A stretch of DNA of 38,318 bases, taken from the NCBI GenBank assembly GCA_001767835.1, contig MEMA01000050.1, forward strand, positions 1-38,318, given 5' to 3'. This DNA comes from Alphaproteobacteria bacterium GWC2_42_16 (lineage in GTDB: Bacteria; Pseudomonadota; Alphaproteobacteria; UBA9655). Below, piece by piece: positions 17,014 to 26,371 of this stretch. A program made the position numbers and the translations under genes. The notes beneath the pieces are model-generated. The model was not told the origin of the DNA. It did no database searches and saw only the letters and a program-made list of their open reading frames with translations. The stretch's first letter is position 1. Each line of letters opens with the position of its first letter.

Positions 17014-17594
17014 GGCTGTCTCCCGGGAGGGCCAAAATAATGGTCTAGGGTCAAGTTTAGCATTAAAACGTTAACACGAGGCTCACCAAGGATATAAAAA
17101 TAACGCGGCTCCTTCATTGACTCAATTAGGCTAACGATGCGTTCGAGGGAGACATTGCGTTGGAGAGCGACTTGGGGGGCTTGCCATAAAGCAGCTTCAA
17201 GGGAGATATGAGGATCAAATCCACTTGCGGAGGCTGTCACTAAATCCAAAGGGATTGGCGCGGAGTTGACTTTGCTAATGTGTGAGATTCGTTCTTGAAT
17301 TTCTTGAATAAGGGCAAGGGAAGTGGGACCCAAATTGGAACCTCCAGAAGAGACCCCATTATATCCCTTATTTTTTGCTGCGGGCCGAGGAAAGAAATAA
17401 GCAGGGGTTGAAAATTTTTGACTCAAGAGTTCAGATCCAATGACCTTTCCATTTTTATCTTTAATCAGGCTTCCTGACACCTGGTGAGGGAAGAAAAGGG
17501 AGGAGAATCCTGTGACCAAAAGCGGGTAAAGGCCAGCCGTCAAAAGAAGGGTAATGAAAGAGACGTTCAGGGCGATGAGGATATCCTTTTTCAT
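17010..17594 (-). CDS. kdpC: Potassium-transporting ATPase subunit C
   Basis: This single-pass inner-membrane subunit bridges KdpA and KdpB. The 194-aa length is normal. One N-terminal helix (ALNVSFITLLLTAGLYPLLV) precedes a soluble periplasmic domain with GSELLSQKFSTPAYFFPRPA and the family motif NLGPTSLALIQE near residue 87. The segment ASASGFDPHISLEAALWQAP near 122 is diagnostic for KdpC. It begins directly after the kdpB stop with no gap and overlaps kdpD by 4 bases. Confidence 0.96.
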   Translation of the reverse strand: MKKDILIALNVSFITLLLTAGLYPLLVTGFSSLFFPHQVSGSLIKDKNGKVIGSELLSQKFSTPAYFFPRPAAKNKGYNGVSSGGSNLGPTSLALIQEIQERISHISKVNSAPIPLDLVTASASGFDPHISLEAALWQAPQVALQRNVSLERIVSLIESMKEPRYFYILGEPRVNVLMLNLTLDHYFGPPGRQP

Positions 17595-19649
17595 CTAAAC
17601 TAAGCTCAAACTGTATAAAAGCATGTCGATCACTTTGATTCCTATGAAGGGCAGCAAGAGCCCTCCAACTCCATAGATAAAAAGAGATTCGGCTAAAAGG
17701 ACCTTAGCTCCCCGTGGCCTGTACTTCACCCCACGGAAGGCAATGGGAATTAAAGCTGCTATGCTCAGGGCATTAAAAATGACGGCGGAAAGAATGGCGG
17801 AGTGAGGAGACGATAAGTTCATAATATTTATGGCCTGAAATTCAGGGATTGAGAGAAGAAAAATAGCCGGGATGATGGCAAAATATTTAGCGACATCATT
17901 TGCTACTGAAAAAGTTGTTAAACATCCTTTTGTCATTAAGAGCTGTTTCCCAATTTCGATAACCTCTAAAATTTTCGTAGGATTGCTATCCAAATCAACC
18001 ATATTTGCAGCTTCTTTTGCGGCTTGAGTTCCCGAATTCATCGCAATGCCTAGATCAGCTTGAGCGAGAGCTGGCGCATCGTTTGTCCCATCCCCTGTCA
18101 TGGCAACTAAGTATCCTTTGGCTTGTTCTTCTATAATAAAATCCAATTTTTTCTGTGGGGTTGCCTCGGCAAGGAAAGTATCTACCCCTACTTCATTTGC
18201 AATGGTAGCAGCGGTCAAGGGGTTATCTCCGGTGATCATAACAGTATGAACACCCATTTTCTTAAGGCGTTGAAAACGTTCCGCAATTCCTGGCTTAATA
18301 ATGTCCTTGAGATGAATAATACCAAGAGCCTTTCCATTCATGGCAACCGCGAGAGGAGTGCCTCCGGAGATACTAATGCTTTCCATAACTTTAAAAAACT
18401 CTGGGGGGATTTTTCGCTTTTGATGAAGAAGTAAGTTTTGTATGGCATCGCATGAGCCTTTACGGATAGAAAGAGACGGACCATCACATCCACTTAAGCG
18501 TGTTTCAGCACTAAAGGGAATGAAGGTCAGGCCTCGAGTTTCTTTTTCAGTAAAAAAACGGCCATAATGCTTTTCAATAAATTCAAGGATAGATTTTCCT
18601 TCAGGCGTACGATCTGCAAAACTGGAAAGCTCAATAGCTTTAGATAGTTCTTTAAAGGGAATACCTTTAAAGGGAATGAATTTAAAGGGCATACGGTTAC
18701 CAAGGGTAATCGTGCCTGTTTTATCTAAAAGCAACACATCAATATCTCCAGCGGTTTCAACAGCCTTACCACTGGTTGCAACGATATTCTTGCGTAAGGC
18801 TCTTTCAATTCCTGAAATACCAATAGCAGAAACGAGGCCACCGATAGTTGTTGGGATAAGACAAACAAGGAGGGCAATAATAACCGTGAGGGAAAGGGGT
18901 GTGTGCGAGTAAAGTCCAAAGGGTATAAGAGTTCCGCAGACGATGAGAAAAATCAGTGTAAGACCAACGAGCAAAACCTGTAGGGCGATCTCATTGGGTG
19001 TTTTTTGTCGCTTAGCCCCTTGCACTAAATTTATCATTTGATCCAAAAAGCTTTCGCCAGGATTTGAAACGATACGAATCAATAAGACGTTTGAGATAAG
19101 CTTTGTCCCAGCCGTCACAGAGGATCTATCGCTGTCACTTTCGCGAATAACAGGTGCGGATTCTCCTGTAATGGCTGATTCATCAATGGCGGCAATTCCT
19201 TCAATGATTTCACCATCCGAGGGAATGAACTCTCCCGCGACTACTTTAATAAGGTCATCTCGCTTCAAGTCACTTGTGGGGACCATCTCTTCCTGGCCAT
19301 TCTTTAAGACACGGCGGGCTATTATTTCTTTGGCGAGGGCTTTTAGGCTCGTTGCATGTGCCTTTCCTTTCCCTTCTGCGATTGCTTCTGAGGCGTTGGA
19401 AAATAAGAGGGTAAACCATAACCAAAAGGCAACTAAACCCGTAAACCAAATTGGTTCAGAAAAAAGAGAGGGATAGAAAAAATCCCGTATACAAATGAGA
19501 GTCGTTAAACTTGCGCCTAAAAAGACAACAAACATAACGGGATTTTGTTCGAGATAGCGCGGGTCTAATCGTTTTAAGGTCAGCCATAGAGCTTCCTTGA
19601 AAAAGTTTTTTGAAAAGTAAGAAGGGGTCGGAAAAATTAACTTTGCCAT
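17595..19649 (-). CDS. kdpB: Potassium-transporting P-type ATPase subunit B
   Basis: This 684-aa P-type ATPase is the energy-coupling subunit of the high-affinity Kdp pump. The phosphorylated Asp309 lies in LLLDKTGT, the TGES motif is at 161-164 (in E. coli its Ser is the inhibitory phosphorylation site), MVTGDNPLTA-like MITGDNPLTA lies in the P domain, and the hinge is TGDGTNDAPALAQAD. Its start overlaps the kdpA stop by one base (TAATG). All catalytic residues are present, so the pump should be active. Confidence 0.97.
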   Translation of the reverse strand: MAKLIFPTPSYFSKNFFKEALWLTLKRLDPRYLEQNPVMFVVFLGASLTTLICIRDFFYPSLFSEPIWFTGLVAFWLWFTLLFSNASEAIAEGKGKAHATSLKALAKEIIARRVLKNGQEEMVPTSDLKRDDLIKVVAGEFIPSDGEIIEGIAAIDESAITGESAPVIRESDSDRSSVTAGTKLISNVLLIRIVSNPGESFLDQMINLVQGAKRQKTPNEIALQVLLVGLTLIFLIVCGTLIPFGLYSHTPLSLTVIIALLVCLIPTTIGGLVSAIGISGIERALRKNIVATSGKAVETAGDIDVLLLDKTGTITLGNRMPFKFIPFKGIPFKELSKAIELSSFADRTPEGKSILEFIEKHYGRFFTEKETRGLTFIPFSAETRLSGCDGPSLSIRKGSCDAIQNLLLHQKRKIPPEFFKVMESISISGGTPLAVAMNGKALGIIHLKDIIKPGIAERFQRLKKMGVHTVMITGDNPLTAATIANEVGVDTFLAEATPQKKLDFIIEEQAKGYLVAMTGDGTNDAPALAQADLGIAMNSGTQAAKEAANMVDLDSNPTKILEVIEIGKQLLMTKGCLTTFSVANDVAKYFAIIPAIFLLSIPEFQAINIMNLSSPHSAILSAVIFNALSIAALIPIAFRGVKYRPRGAKVLLAESLFIYGVGGLLLPFIGIKVIDMLLYSLSLV

Positions 19650-21361
19650 TAGAAACCCTTTCCTTGAAGTAAATTCATGTATTCCAACAAGGGCGCTAAT
19701 GCTAAGACCGGAAAAAATGTAAGAGCGCCTACGATGATGATGACGCTTAAAAGAAGGATTATAAACAAGGGCCCCTGTGTCGAAAAGGTGCCGGGGCTAG
19801 CGTGAATAATTTTTTTATTGACCATAAGACCAGCAATCGCTAACCCTAAATAGATAGGCAAATAGCGCCCGATCAGCATGGCCAGAGCAAGGAAAAGGTT
19901 GTACCAAGTTGTATTTGCATTAAGGCCGCCAAAGGCTGATCCATTGTTCTGTGTTGCACTTATAAAGGCATAAAGGATTTCACTTAATCCGTGGGGGCCT
20001 GCATCTTGAATAGAAGCGAGGCCTTGGGGGGTGAGAACAGCCGCTGCTGTTCCCACCAGAATAACCAAGGGAAAAATTGCCATAAAAAGTATCGCAAAGC
20101 GAATTTCTTTGCTTTCAATTTTTTTCCCTAAATACTCTGGGGTTCGCCCCACCATAAGCCCTGCAATAAAAACCGTAATGATGATAAAAATAATCATACT
20201 AAATAAACCAATGCCCACCCCTCCAAAGATGACTTCACCAACAAGCATATTCACGAGAAGAACCATCCCTCCAAGAGGCGTAAAACTATCGTGAAGGCTG
20301 TTGGTTGCTCCACAGGAAATATCTGTGGTGACGCTCGCATAATGAGCTGACCCTAATGTTCCAAACCGAAGCTCTTTTCCCTCCATATTTCCAAGACTTT
20401 GGTCGATAGAAAATGAAGTCAATAATGGGTTGGGTTGAGCTTCAAAACATGAAATTAGAAAAGCTCCGAGAATGGCAAGAACAAACATAGCTAGAAAAAT
20501 AGACCATCCCTGTTTTTGATTTTGAGTAATCTTACCGTAAGTATAGGTCAAGGATGCAGGGATTAAAAGCATTGCGAGCATTTGAAGAAAGTTTGTGAGG
20601 GGAGTGGGGTTTTCAAATGGATGAGCAGAATTAGCGCCAAAAAAACCCCCACCATTAGTTCCTAAAATCTTAATAGCTTCTTGAGAGGCAACGGGGCCCA
20701 TGGAGATCAACTCCTGCCATCCCTCTAATGTTGAGATGTGAAGGGTGGGAGAGAAATTTTGAATGACGCCCTGTGAGGCAAAGAAAAGAGCAAGAAGAAA
20801 GGCCCCTGGCAAAAATACGTAAAAAACCGAACGGAGAAGGTCAATCCAAAAATTCCCAAGATATATATCTTGAGGGGATGTGGGATGACGACTCAAGCCA
20901 CGTGCTAAAGCTAAGAATACGGTCATACCAGTGGAGGCAGAGACAAAATTTTGCCAGGTGAGGCCGATCATCTGAGTGAAGTAACTCATAGTTGTCTCTC
21001 CACTATAAGCCTGCCAATTTGTATTGGTTGTAAAGCTTACGGCAACATTTAAGGCGAGGTCCCAAGGAACACTTGGGAAATTTTGAGGATTTAAGGGCAA
21101 AAAACCTTGAAACCGCTCAAGGAGAAATAGAATCATAATGCCCATAAAATTAAAGACAAGAAGAGATTTAAGGTAAGCTTTCCAATCTTGTTCATCGTGT
21201 TTAAAGCAGCACCATTTGAGAAGACGCCCTTCTAAACGGTTCAACAAGGGAAAGGGAGACGACGTCTCATAAATACGATAGAGATAGAGACCAACGGGCT
21301 TTGTCAGAAGAAGAAGGCACAGAAAAAGAGCCGCAATTTGTAATGTATTGAGAAGGATCAT
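19649..21361 (-). CDS. kdpA: Potassium-binding and channel subunit A of the Kdp ATPase
   Basis: This 570-aa channel-like subunit descends from K+ channels and has four pore loops. They are seen as SFTTNTNWQAYSGE (about 109-122), GTNGGGFFGANSAHPFENP, CGATNSLHDSFTPLGG and SATQNNGSAFGGLN, each carrying the selectivity-filter glycine. GGGAG-type site AGGGAG stands 8 bases before the ATG at 21361, behind the tiny kdpF gene. Length matches E. coli KdpA (557). Confidence 0.96.
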   Translation of the reverse strand: MILLNTLQIAALFLCLLLLTKPVGLYLYRIYETSSPFPLLNRLEGRLLKWCCFKHDEQDWKAYLKSLLVFNFMGIMILFLLERFQGFLPLNPQNFPSVPWDLALNVAVSFTTNTNWQAYSGETTMSYFTQMIGLTWQNFVSASTGMTVFLALARGLSRHPTSPQDIYLGNFWIDLLRSVFYVFLPGAFLLALFFASQGVIQNFSPTLHISTLEGWQELISMGPVASQEAIKILGTNGGGFFGANSAHPFENPTPLTNFLQMLAMLLIPASLTYTYGKITQNQKQGWSIFLAMFVLAILGAFLISCFEAQPNPLLTSFSIDQSLGNMEGKELRFGTLGSAHYASVTTDISCGATNSLHDSFTPLGGMVLLVNMLVGEVIFGGVGIGLFSMIIFIIITVFIAGLMVGRTPEYLGKKIESKEIRFAILFMAIFPLVILVGTAAAVLTPQGLASIQDAGPHGLSEILYAFISATQNNGSAFGGLNANTTWYNLFLALAMLIGRYLPIYLGLAIAGLMVNKKIIHASPGTFSTQGPLFIILLLSVIIIVGALTFFPVLALAPLLEYMNLLQGKGF

Positions 21362-21376
21362 TGGCGGTTTCTCCCT

Positions 21377-21466
21377 CTACATGGACGAGACATGGATAAG
21401 AAAATAAATGAGATATCCCAAAAGGAAAATGGCAACGATAAAACCAATGTAATACTCGATGACCAT
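21377..21466 (-). CDS. kdpF: KdpF, small stabilising subunit of the Kdp ATPase
   Basis: A 29-codon frame runs from the ATG at 21464-21466 to TAG at 21377-21379, 15 bases before kdpA. It begins MVIEYYIGFIVA, continues as one hydrophobic helix with the FLLGYLIY core typical of KdpF, and ends with a short polar tail. E. coli KdpF is also 29 residues and sits in the same place. It stabilises the KdpABC complex. The ribosome site is weak (AGGGG 12 bases away). Because it is so short, standard gene calling would miss it. Confidence 0.88.
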   Translation of the reverse strand: MVIEYYIGFIVAIFLLGYLIYFLIHVSSM

Positions 21467-21636
21467 GATATGAGAAATCCCCTGTTTTTTTGTTTAGTAT
21501 GCCAAAAATTTAGAAACAAACCAAACGAAAAGGAACGAAGCACAGGGCTCTTTTATTATTTAAGCGCGTATTTTTCACTGGTAATCTTGGATAACTTCGG
21601 CAAAATAGGGCCAGGGAAGTTGAGAAGGGGTAAAAT

Positions 21637-22584
21637 GTGTCTGAGATTTATACAAAAGCGTTGATTATTGGCAGTGGACCTGCGGGGTATTCGGCAGCTA
21701 TTTATGCTGCGCGTGCAAATTTGGAGCCTGTCCTTGTCTCAGGAATGGAACCCGGAGGTCAGTTAATGATCACAACCGATGTGGAAAATTATCCTGGTTT
21801 TGCCGATGTGATTCAAGGTCCGTGGCTTATGGAGCAAATGCGTCTTCAAGCAGAGCACGTCGGAACAAAGCTCATCCAAGACCATATCCAAGAGGTTGAT
21901 ACCAGCAAACGCCCCTTTATCTGTAAGGGAGCCGATGGGACGGTTTATAAGGCTGAGACCCTTATTGTTTGTACGGGTGCTCAGGCCAAATGGTTGGGGA
22001 TTGAAAGCGAAACAAAATTCCGCGGCTTTGGTGTCTCAGGGTGTGCTACATGTGACGGCTTTTTCTTTCGTGGAAAGGAAATAGCCGTTGTGGGAGGTGG
22101 AAATACAGCCGTAGAAGAAGCCCTTTATATGACAAACCATGCCTCAAAAGTCACCCTGATTCATCGACGGGATCAACTGCGAGCCGAAAAAGTGCTTCAA
22201 GAGCGCCTCTTTAAAAATCCAAAAATTCACGTTATGTGGAATCACATCGTAAAAGAGGTCTTGGGTAAAGAGAATCCTCTCACAGTAACAGGCGTGCGTT
22301 TAAAGAATACCCTTTCAGGGGTGGAACAAGAATTACCCTTTGATGGGGTTTTTATTGCAATTGGGCATGCCCCCAACACAAAGATTTTTCGAGGTAAACT
22401 TGAGTTAGATGATGAGGGGTATGTGATTGGCTCCCCTTTCTCGACAGAAACATCTGTAAAGGGCGTTTTTGCAGCTGGAGACGTGCGTGATAAGGTGTAT
22501 CGACAAGCTGTAACAGCCGCTGGTATGGGATGTATGGCAGCGCTTGATGTAGCCAGATTTTTACAAGATGAGGGGATTGCTTAA
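21637..22584 (+). CDS. trxB: Thioredoxin reductase
   Basis: This NADPH-dependent flavoenzyme reduces thioredoxin. The 315-aa protein has the FAD motif IIGSGPAGYSAAIYAARA, the redox-active Cys136-Ala-Thr-Cys139 in GCATCDGFFF, the NADPH motif VVGGGNTAVEEALYMT, and the C-terminal FAD segment GVFAAGDVRD. The start is GTG at 21637 with AAGGGG 6 bases upstream. An ATG two bases earlier is in another frame. The first residues MSEIYTKALIIGSG are the family start. A LysR regulator gene follows after 7 bases. Confidence 0.97.
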   Translation: MSEIYTKALIIGSGPAGYSAAIYAARANLEPVLVSGMEPGGQLMITTDVENYPGFADVIQGPWLMEQMRLQAEHVGTKLIQDHIQEVDTSKRPFICKGADGTVYKAETLIVCTGAQAKWLGIESETKFRGFGVSGCATCDGFFFRGKEIAVVGGGNTAVEEALYMTNHASKVTLIHRRDQLRAEKVLQERLFKNPKIHVMWNHIVKEVLGKENPLTVTGVRLKNTLSGVEQELPFDGVFIAIGHAPNTKIFRGKLELDDEGYVIGSPFSTETSVKGVFAAGDVRDKVYRQAVTAAGMGCMAALDVARFLQDEGIA

Positions 22585-22591
22585 ATAACAG

Positions 22592-23503
22592 ATGGATTGG
22601 GATAAGCTCAGAATTTTTTATAGTGTTGCCGAATCCGGAAGTTTTACGCGTGCAGCGGCACGCCTTGACATTACACAGTCTGCTATCAGCCGCCAGATTA
22701 GTGGTCTTGAAAGCCGAATGGGGGTACCTCTTTTTCATCGTCATGTGCGTGGGCTCATTTTAACAGAGCAAGGTGAACTTCTCATGCGCACTATACGCGA
22801 GGTCTTCTCTGATTTTGCCATGGCTGAAGCCAAGCTGACCGATAAAACAGAAGGGGCCCAAGGTACACTTTTTATGTCCTGCACGAATGGTTTTGGAACC
22901 ACTTGGTTGATGCCACGGTTGACTCATTTTTTGAGAAAAAATCCTGAAATCCTTGTTTCTGTGAACTTTAGTGATGATCCTCTTGATGTCTCCATCTGTA
23001 AATCGGATGTGGCGATTACTTCATCTGTAATGCAAGATGAGGGCCTTATTTATCATGAGCTTATTTGTCGGCCTCTTTATTTTTATGCGAGTCGCAACTA
23101 CTTGCTTGAGTTTGGTGTTCCCATAAAGCCTAAAGATCTTGATCGCCATCAGCTGATTGCTTTTTCCGATAGAACTCTTCTCCCTTATGATGATGCAAAT
23201 TATATTTTAACCTGCGGAAGTCCTTCTGGTGTTTTGCGGGAGGCCCATCTTTCCATGAACAATTTATATGGCATTGCGAAGATGGTCGAAACAGGGAGTG
23301 GGATTGCCTGTCTTCCGATCTATCTCGCGGCTAAATTTAAGGATTTAGTGCAAGTTCTACCTGATATTGAACCACCCTATGTGCACTTTTACTTTGTTTA
23401 CCCCCGTCAATTAAAGGAGTCCCTCCGCATCCTTAAATTATGGGAGTTCTTACAAGAAGAAGTTGAAAAAGATAATAAAAACCTAAAGGAGCTTGTTCCG
23501 TGA
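22592..23503 (+). CDS. LysR-family transcriptional regulator
   Basis: This 303-aa regulator has the N-terminal winged HTH DWDKLRIFYSVAESGSFT RAAARLDITQSAISRQISGLE at about 2-40. An effector-binding domain follows from about residue 90, of the LysR substrate-binding type. Its gene begins 7 bases after trxB and its stop overlaps the next start as GTGA, so it is transcribed with both neighbours. LysR proteins are usually divergent to their targets; here the regulator is inside the transcript, so its targets are open. The ligand cannot be inferred. Confidence 0.92.
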   Translation: MDWDKLRIFYSVAESGSFTRAAARLDITQSAISRQISGLESRMGVPLFHRHVRGLILTEQGELLMRTIREVFSDFAMAEAKLTDKTEGAQGTLFMSCTNGFGTTWLMPRLTHFLRKNPEILVSVNFSDDPLDVSICKSDVAITSSVMQDEGLIYHELICRPLYFYASRNYLLEFGVPIKPKDLDRHQLIAFSDRTLLPYDDANYILTCGSPSGVLREAHLSMNNLYGIAKMVETGSGIACLPIYLAAKFKDLVQVLPDIEPPYVHFYFVYPRQLKESLRILKLWEFLQEEVEKDNKNLKELVP

Positions 23504-24279
23504 GCCATAAGTTTATACGTTTTGAAAAAGAAGATAAGAAGGTGGGCGTCATTACCCTCAATCGACCAGAAGTCTTAAATGCATTGGGAGGTCAATTGAT
23601 TGAGGAGCTCGGCCAAGTTTTAAAAGCCTGTGAAGAGGATCCAAAAATTCACTGTATGATCTTAATGGGCTCTGAAAAAGCCTTTACCGCGGGAGCAGAT
23701 ATCAAGGAAATGCAGGCCAAAATCTACTCGGAAGCCTTTCTTGAAGATTTTATTACAAAAGGTTGGGAGAAAGTCAGTGCTTGTCGAAAACCCATCATTG
23801 CAGCCGTGTCCGGGTATGCTTTAGGGGGAGGGTGTGAGATCGCCATGATGTGCGATATGATCATCGCTGGGGAGTCTGCAAAATTTGGTCAACCCGAAGT
23901 GACCATAGGAACGCTGCCGGGGGCAGGCGGAACTCAAAGATTACCACGTTCTGTAGGTAAGTCAAAAGCGATGGATTTATGTCTGACAGGAAGGATGATG
24001 GATGCTCAGGAGGCAGAACGGGCAGGTTTGATTTCCCGTGTTGTTCCTGATGCGGTATTGAAGAAAGAGGCGCTTGCTATTGCCCAGACTATTGCATCCT
24101 ATTCCTTGCCTGTCGTAATGATGATTAAGGAATCAATAAACCGTGCCTTTGAGACGCCCCTCTCAGAAGGATTAAAGTTTGAGCGTCGGTTATTTCATGC
24201 AAGTTTTAGCCTTGAGGATCAAAAGGAAGGCATGGCTGCCTTTCTTGAAAAAAGAACTCCCAAGTTCAAGGGGAAATAG
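23500..24279 (+). CDS. Enoyl-CoA hydratase (crotonase family)
   Basis: This 259-aa crotonase-fold enzyme hydrates 2-enoyl-CoA in fatty-acid or amino-acid breakdown. The oxyanion-hole segments are AFTAGADIKEM (about 62-72) and GYALGGGCEIAMMCD (about 106-120). Both catalytic glutamates of the hydratases are present, Glu in GGGCE and Glu in GQPEVTIGTLPGAGGTQRL. The C-terminus FLEKRTPKFKGK is typical of FadB1-like or EchA proteins. The start is GTG overlapping the LysR stop. Length and both Glu support hydratase rather than isomerase or thioesterase. Its convergent neighbour nadK ends 28 bases away. Confidence 0.93.
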   Translation: MSHKFIRFEKEDKKVGVITLNRPEVLNALGGQLIEELGQVLKACEEDPKIHCMILMGSEKAFTAGADIKEMQAKIYSEAFLEDFITKGWEKVSACRKPIIAAVSGYALGGGCEIAMMCDMIIAGESAKFGQPEVTIGTLPGAGGTQRLPRSVGKSKAMDLCLTGRMMDAQEAERAGLISRVVPDAVLKKEALAIAQTIASYSLPVVMMIKESINRAFETPLSEGLKFERRLFHASFSLEDQKEGMAAFLEKRTPKFKGK

Positions 24280-24307
24280 GATTGAGCATTAAAAGGTCGG
24301 GAATAAC

Positions 24308-25069
24308 TTAAGCTAAAAACTGCTCTCGCAGGATGCGCTCATCCAGATTGTGTTCGTGATCAAAGAGAAGGGTTACCGCGTGCTCCTTGGATTGGCGGAT
24401 GGAGACAGACGTTACTTCTCGTACTTCTGTAAAATCCGCAACCGCACTCACAGGACGTTTGTCAGGCTCAAGGATTGTAAAAATCACCTCTGCGGTCTCT
24501 GGCAACAAAGCTCCCTTCCAGCGGCGGGGTCTGAAGGCACTAATGGGTGTAAGGGCTAAAAGAGGAGCGCCAAGAGGGATAATTGGTCCGTGAGCTGAAA
24601 GGTTATAAGCCGTGCTCCCCGCAGGGGTTGAAAGTAAAATCCCATCACACACTAATTCCTGAAGGCGTTCAACCCCGTCAACTGCAATCTTAAGCTTTGC
24701 AGCTTGACGCGATTCACGGAGCAACGACACTTCATTAAAGGCAAGAGCTGTTATAGAGTTGCCCTCTTTTTTCCGAGTTACCATTTCAAGAGGGTGGAGA
24801 ACACTTGGTTTGGCCTTTTCAAGGCGCAGCATCAAGTCATGGGGTACAAGCTCATTCATCAAAAACCCTATACTGCCACAATGAATGCCGTAGATGGGAA
24901 TTTGAGAGGTGAGAAAGCCATGCATGGTTTCCAGCATAAAGCCATCACCTCCAAGGGCAATTAAAATATCTGCGCCTTCAGGTCGAACCGTTGGATAAAG
25001 AGCTTCCAGCGTTCTCTTGGCTTGAAGAGCTTCAGGTGCTGAGGAGGCGAGAATGGCAATTTTTGGCAT
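24308..25069 (-). CDS. nadK: NAD kinase
   Basis: This enzyme phosphorylates NAD to NADP. The 253-aa protein has the GGDG motif in [14 protein letters not shown] (near residue 39), the NE motif in [10 protein letters not shown], and the conserved glycine-rich loop [20 protein letters not shown] near 143-162. [10 protein letters not shown] follows. GAGGG stands 9 bases before the ATG. It is the last gene of a seven-gene row with PTS genes upstream, 12 bases after the asparaginase stop. It is short for the family (many are 290 aa) but like alphaproteobacterial forms. Confidence 0.95.
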   Translation of the reverse strand: MPKIAILASSAPEALQAKRTLEALYPTVRPEGADILIALGGDGFMLETMHGFLTSQIPIYGIHCGSIGFLMNELVPHDLMLRLEKAKPSVLHPLEMVTRKKEGNSITALAFNEVSLLRESRQAAKLKIAVDGVERLQELVCDGILLSTPAGSTAYNLSAHGPIIPLGAPLLALTPISAFRPRRWKGALLPETAEVIFTILEPDKRPVSAVADFTEVREVTSVSIRQSKEHAVTLLFDHEHNLDERILREQFLA

Positions 25070-25081
25070 AAAAATTTTCCC

Positions 25082-26104
25082 TCAATGATGGCTGGTTTCG
25101 TGGAGTAAGGTCGTGAAGGCAGTGGGTTGAAGGAAACCTATGGTTTTGCCTTTGTGGGTTGTAATGGGGAAACGCGGGTTTAGTTTTTCATAAAGGTCAT
25201 CATCAAGAGCCCCAAGGGAGCGCAAAATCGCAAGGAAGGCAAGTTCAGAAGCCTTGGAATTCCCATCATCGATTTTAAGGGCAACCCCAAGCCCTAAAGA
25301 GGGAAGAATGCCTATATGAATACCACCAGCTCCTCCTTTGCATATAACGGTACCTTTTGTCATTTTAATGACCAGTGTATCAAAGCCATGGTACCCCGCG
25401 AGAAGGTCAGGGTACTCGATAATAGCCGCAAGAATCGTTTGAATGGCCTTTTGCCGTGGATAGGGAAGGTGAGAGGGATCTGCGATGCGTGCCATGGCAA
25501 GTGCGATATTAAAGAGCGGGAAGGCAAAAGTGGGGATGCCGCACCCATCCGTGCCATGAGGCGTAAGATTTGTGTCCACATTTGTCATTTCTGCTAAAGC
25601 GTGTTCTACGCGCTTTTGCACGGGATGTTCCCTTGAGAAATAGCCCTCAAGAGGTTCATTCCTGTGGAGGGCTGTTGTCAGCATACCTAAGTGTTTGCCA
25701 GAACAAGCATTTTGTAGAGCGGAAGTCTCTTCAGTGAATGACTGATTGGGTTTTAAATAATTGGTGTAAAGAGGGCGGTGTGTACCACATTCAAGGATTC
25801 TTTCATCCTTTCCAATCTTTTTAAGCCAGGTTTCTAAAACATTTACATGCCGGATCTCGCCATGGTGGGAAGCACATGCCAAGGCGATCTCTTCAGGAGA
25901 GAGGTGATAAGCTTCAGCAGCTCCCTGTTCAATGAGGGGAAGAGCTTGGATCAATTTAAGCGCAGATCTTCCAAATACAGGCGTTTGAATGTCGCCCCAG
26001 TTGCGAATGATGTGCCCCAATGGGTCAACAACTGCAGCACTCCCTCGATGATAGGATTCAACATGTCGTCCACGTATTGCTTCAACCATAATAGGGTTTA
26101 CCAT
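25082..26104 (-). CDS. L-asparaginase II, rhizobial type
   Basis: This enzyme of 340 aa hydrolyses asparagine to aspartate and ammonia. It belongs to the Asparaginase_II family (pfam06089), not the E. coli AnsA/AnsB fold. Residues known from Rhizobium etli asparaginases align with a one-residue offset: Ser47 and Lys50 in FGRSALK, Ser79 in CASHHGE, and the zinc ligands Cys134, Lys137 and Cys188 in NACSGKH and GTDGCGIP. All are intact. The ATG at 26104 overlaps the HPr stop by 7 bases with GGGGAAG just upstream, so translation is coupled to HPr. Its position behind PTS genes suggests a nitrogen-linked role. Confidence 0.9.
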   Translation of the reverse strand: MVNPIMVEAIRGRHVESYHRGSAAVVDPLGHIIRNWGDIQTPVFGRSALKLIQALPLIEQGAAEAYHLSPEEIALACASHHGEIRHVNVLETWLKKIGKDERILECGTHRPLYTNYLKPNQSFTEETSALQNACSGKHLGMLTTALHRNEPLEGYFSREHPVQKRVEHALAEMTNVDTNLTPHGTDGCGIPTFAFPLFNIALAMARIADPSHLPYPRQKAIQTILAAIIEYPDLLAGYHGFDTLVIKMTKGTVICKGGAGGIHIGILPSLGLGVALKIDDGNSKASELAFLAILRSLGALDDDLYEKLNPRFPITTHKGKTIGFLQPTAFTTLLHETSHH

Positions 26105-26370
26105 GGTTCTTCCCCAAATTTATCTTCGATGAGTTGGACTAAACACTGAACGGCTTTTTCGGCCTCAGTTCCTTCTGCCTCAATTATGAGAACAGATCCT
26201 TGGGCTGCTCCCAGCATTAAAAGGCCCATAATAGATTGAGCAGGGACACGCATATCTTGAAAGCAAATAAAGGTTTCAGCTTGAAATGACTCCATGAGCT
26301 TCACAACTTGCGCAGAGGCGCGTGCATGGAGTCCTTTTCGATTTTGTATGACTACCTCTTGCTTAATCAT
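26098..26370 (-). CDS. ptsH: PTS phosphocarrier protein HPr
   Basis: This 90-aa HPr accepts phosphate from enzyme I on His15 (NRKGLHARASA) and passes it to EIIA. Ser46 is present in AQSIMGLLMLGA, at the exact position phosphorylated by HPr kinase in organisms that have it. It starts 1 base after the EIIA stop and its end overlaps the asparaginase start. No enzyme I and no hprK are in the window. It is likely part of a regulatory PTS, not a sugar-import one (NPr-type). Confidence 0.95.
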   Translation of the reverse strand: MIKQEVVIQNRKGLHARASAQVVKLMESFQAETFICFQDMRVPAQSIMGLLMLGAAQGSVLIIEAEGTEAEKAVQCLVQLIEDKFGEEPW

Positions 26371-26371
26371 A

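Noticed and set aside
21358-21543. A 61-codon minus-strand frame over the kdpF region
   Set aside because: It is in another frame than the KdpF-like peptide and has no family features.
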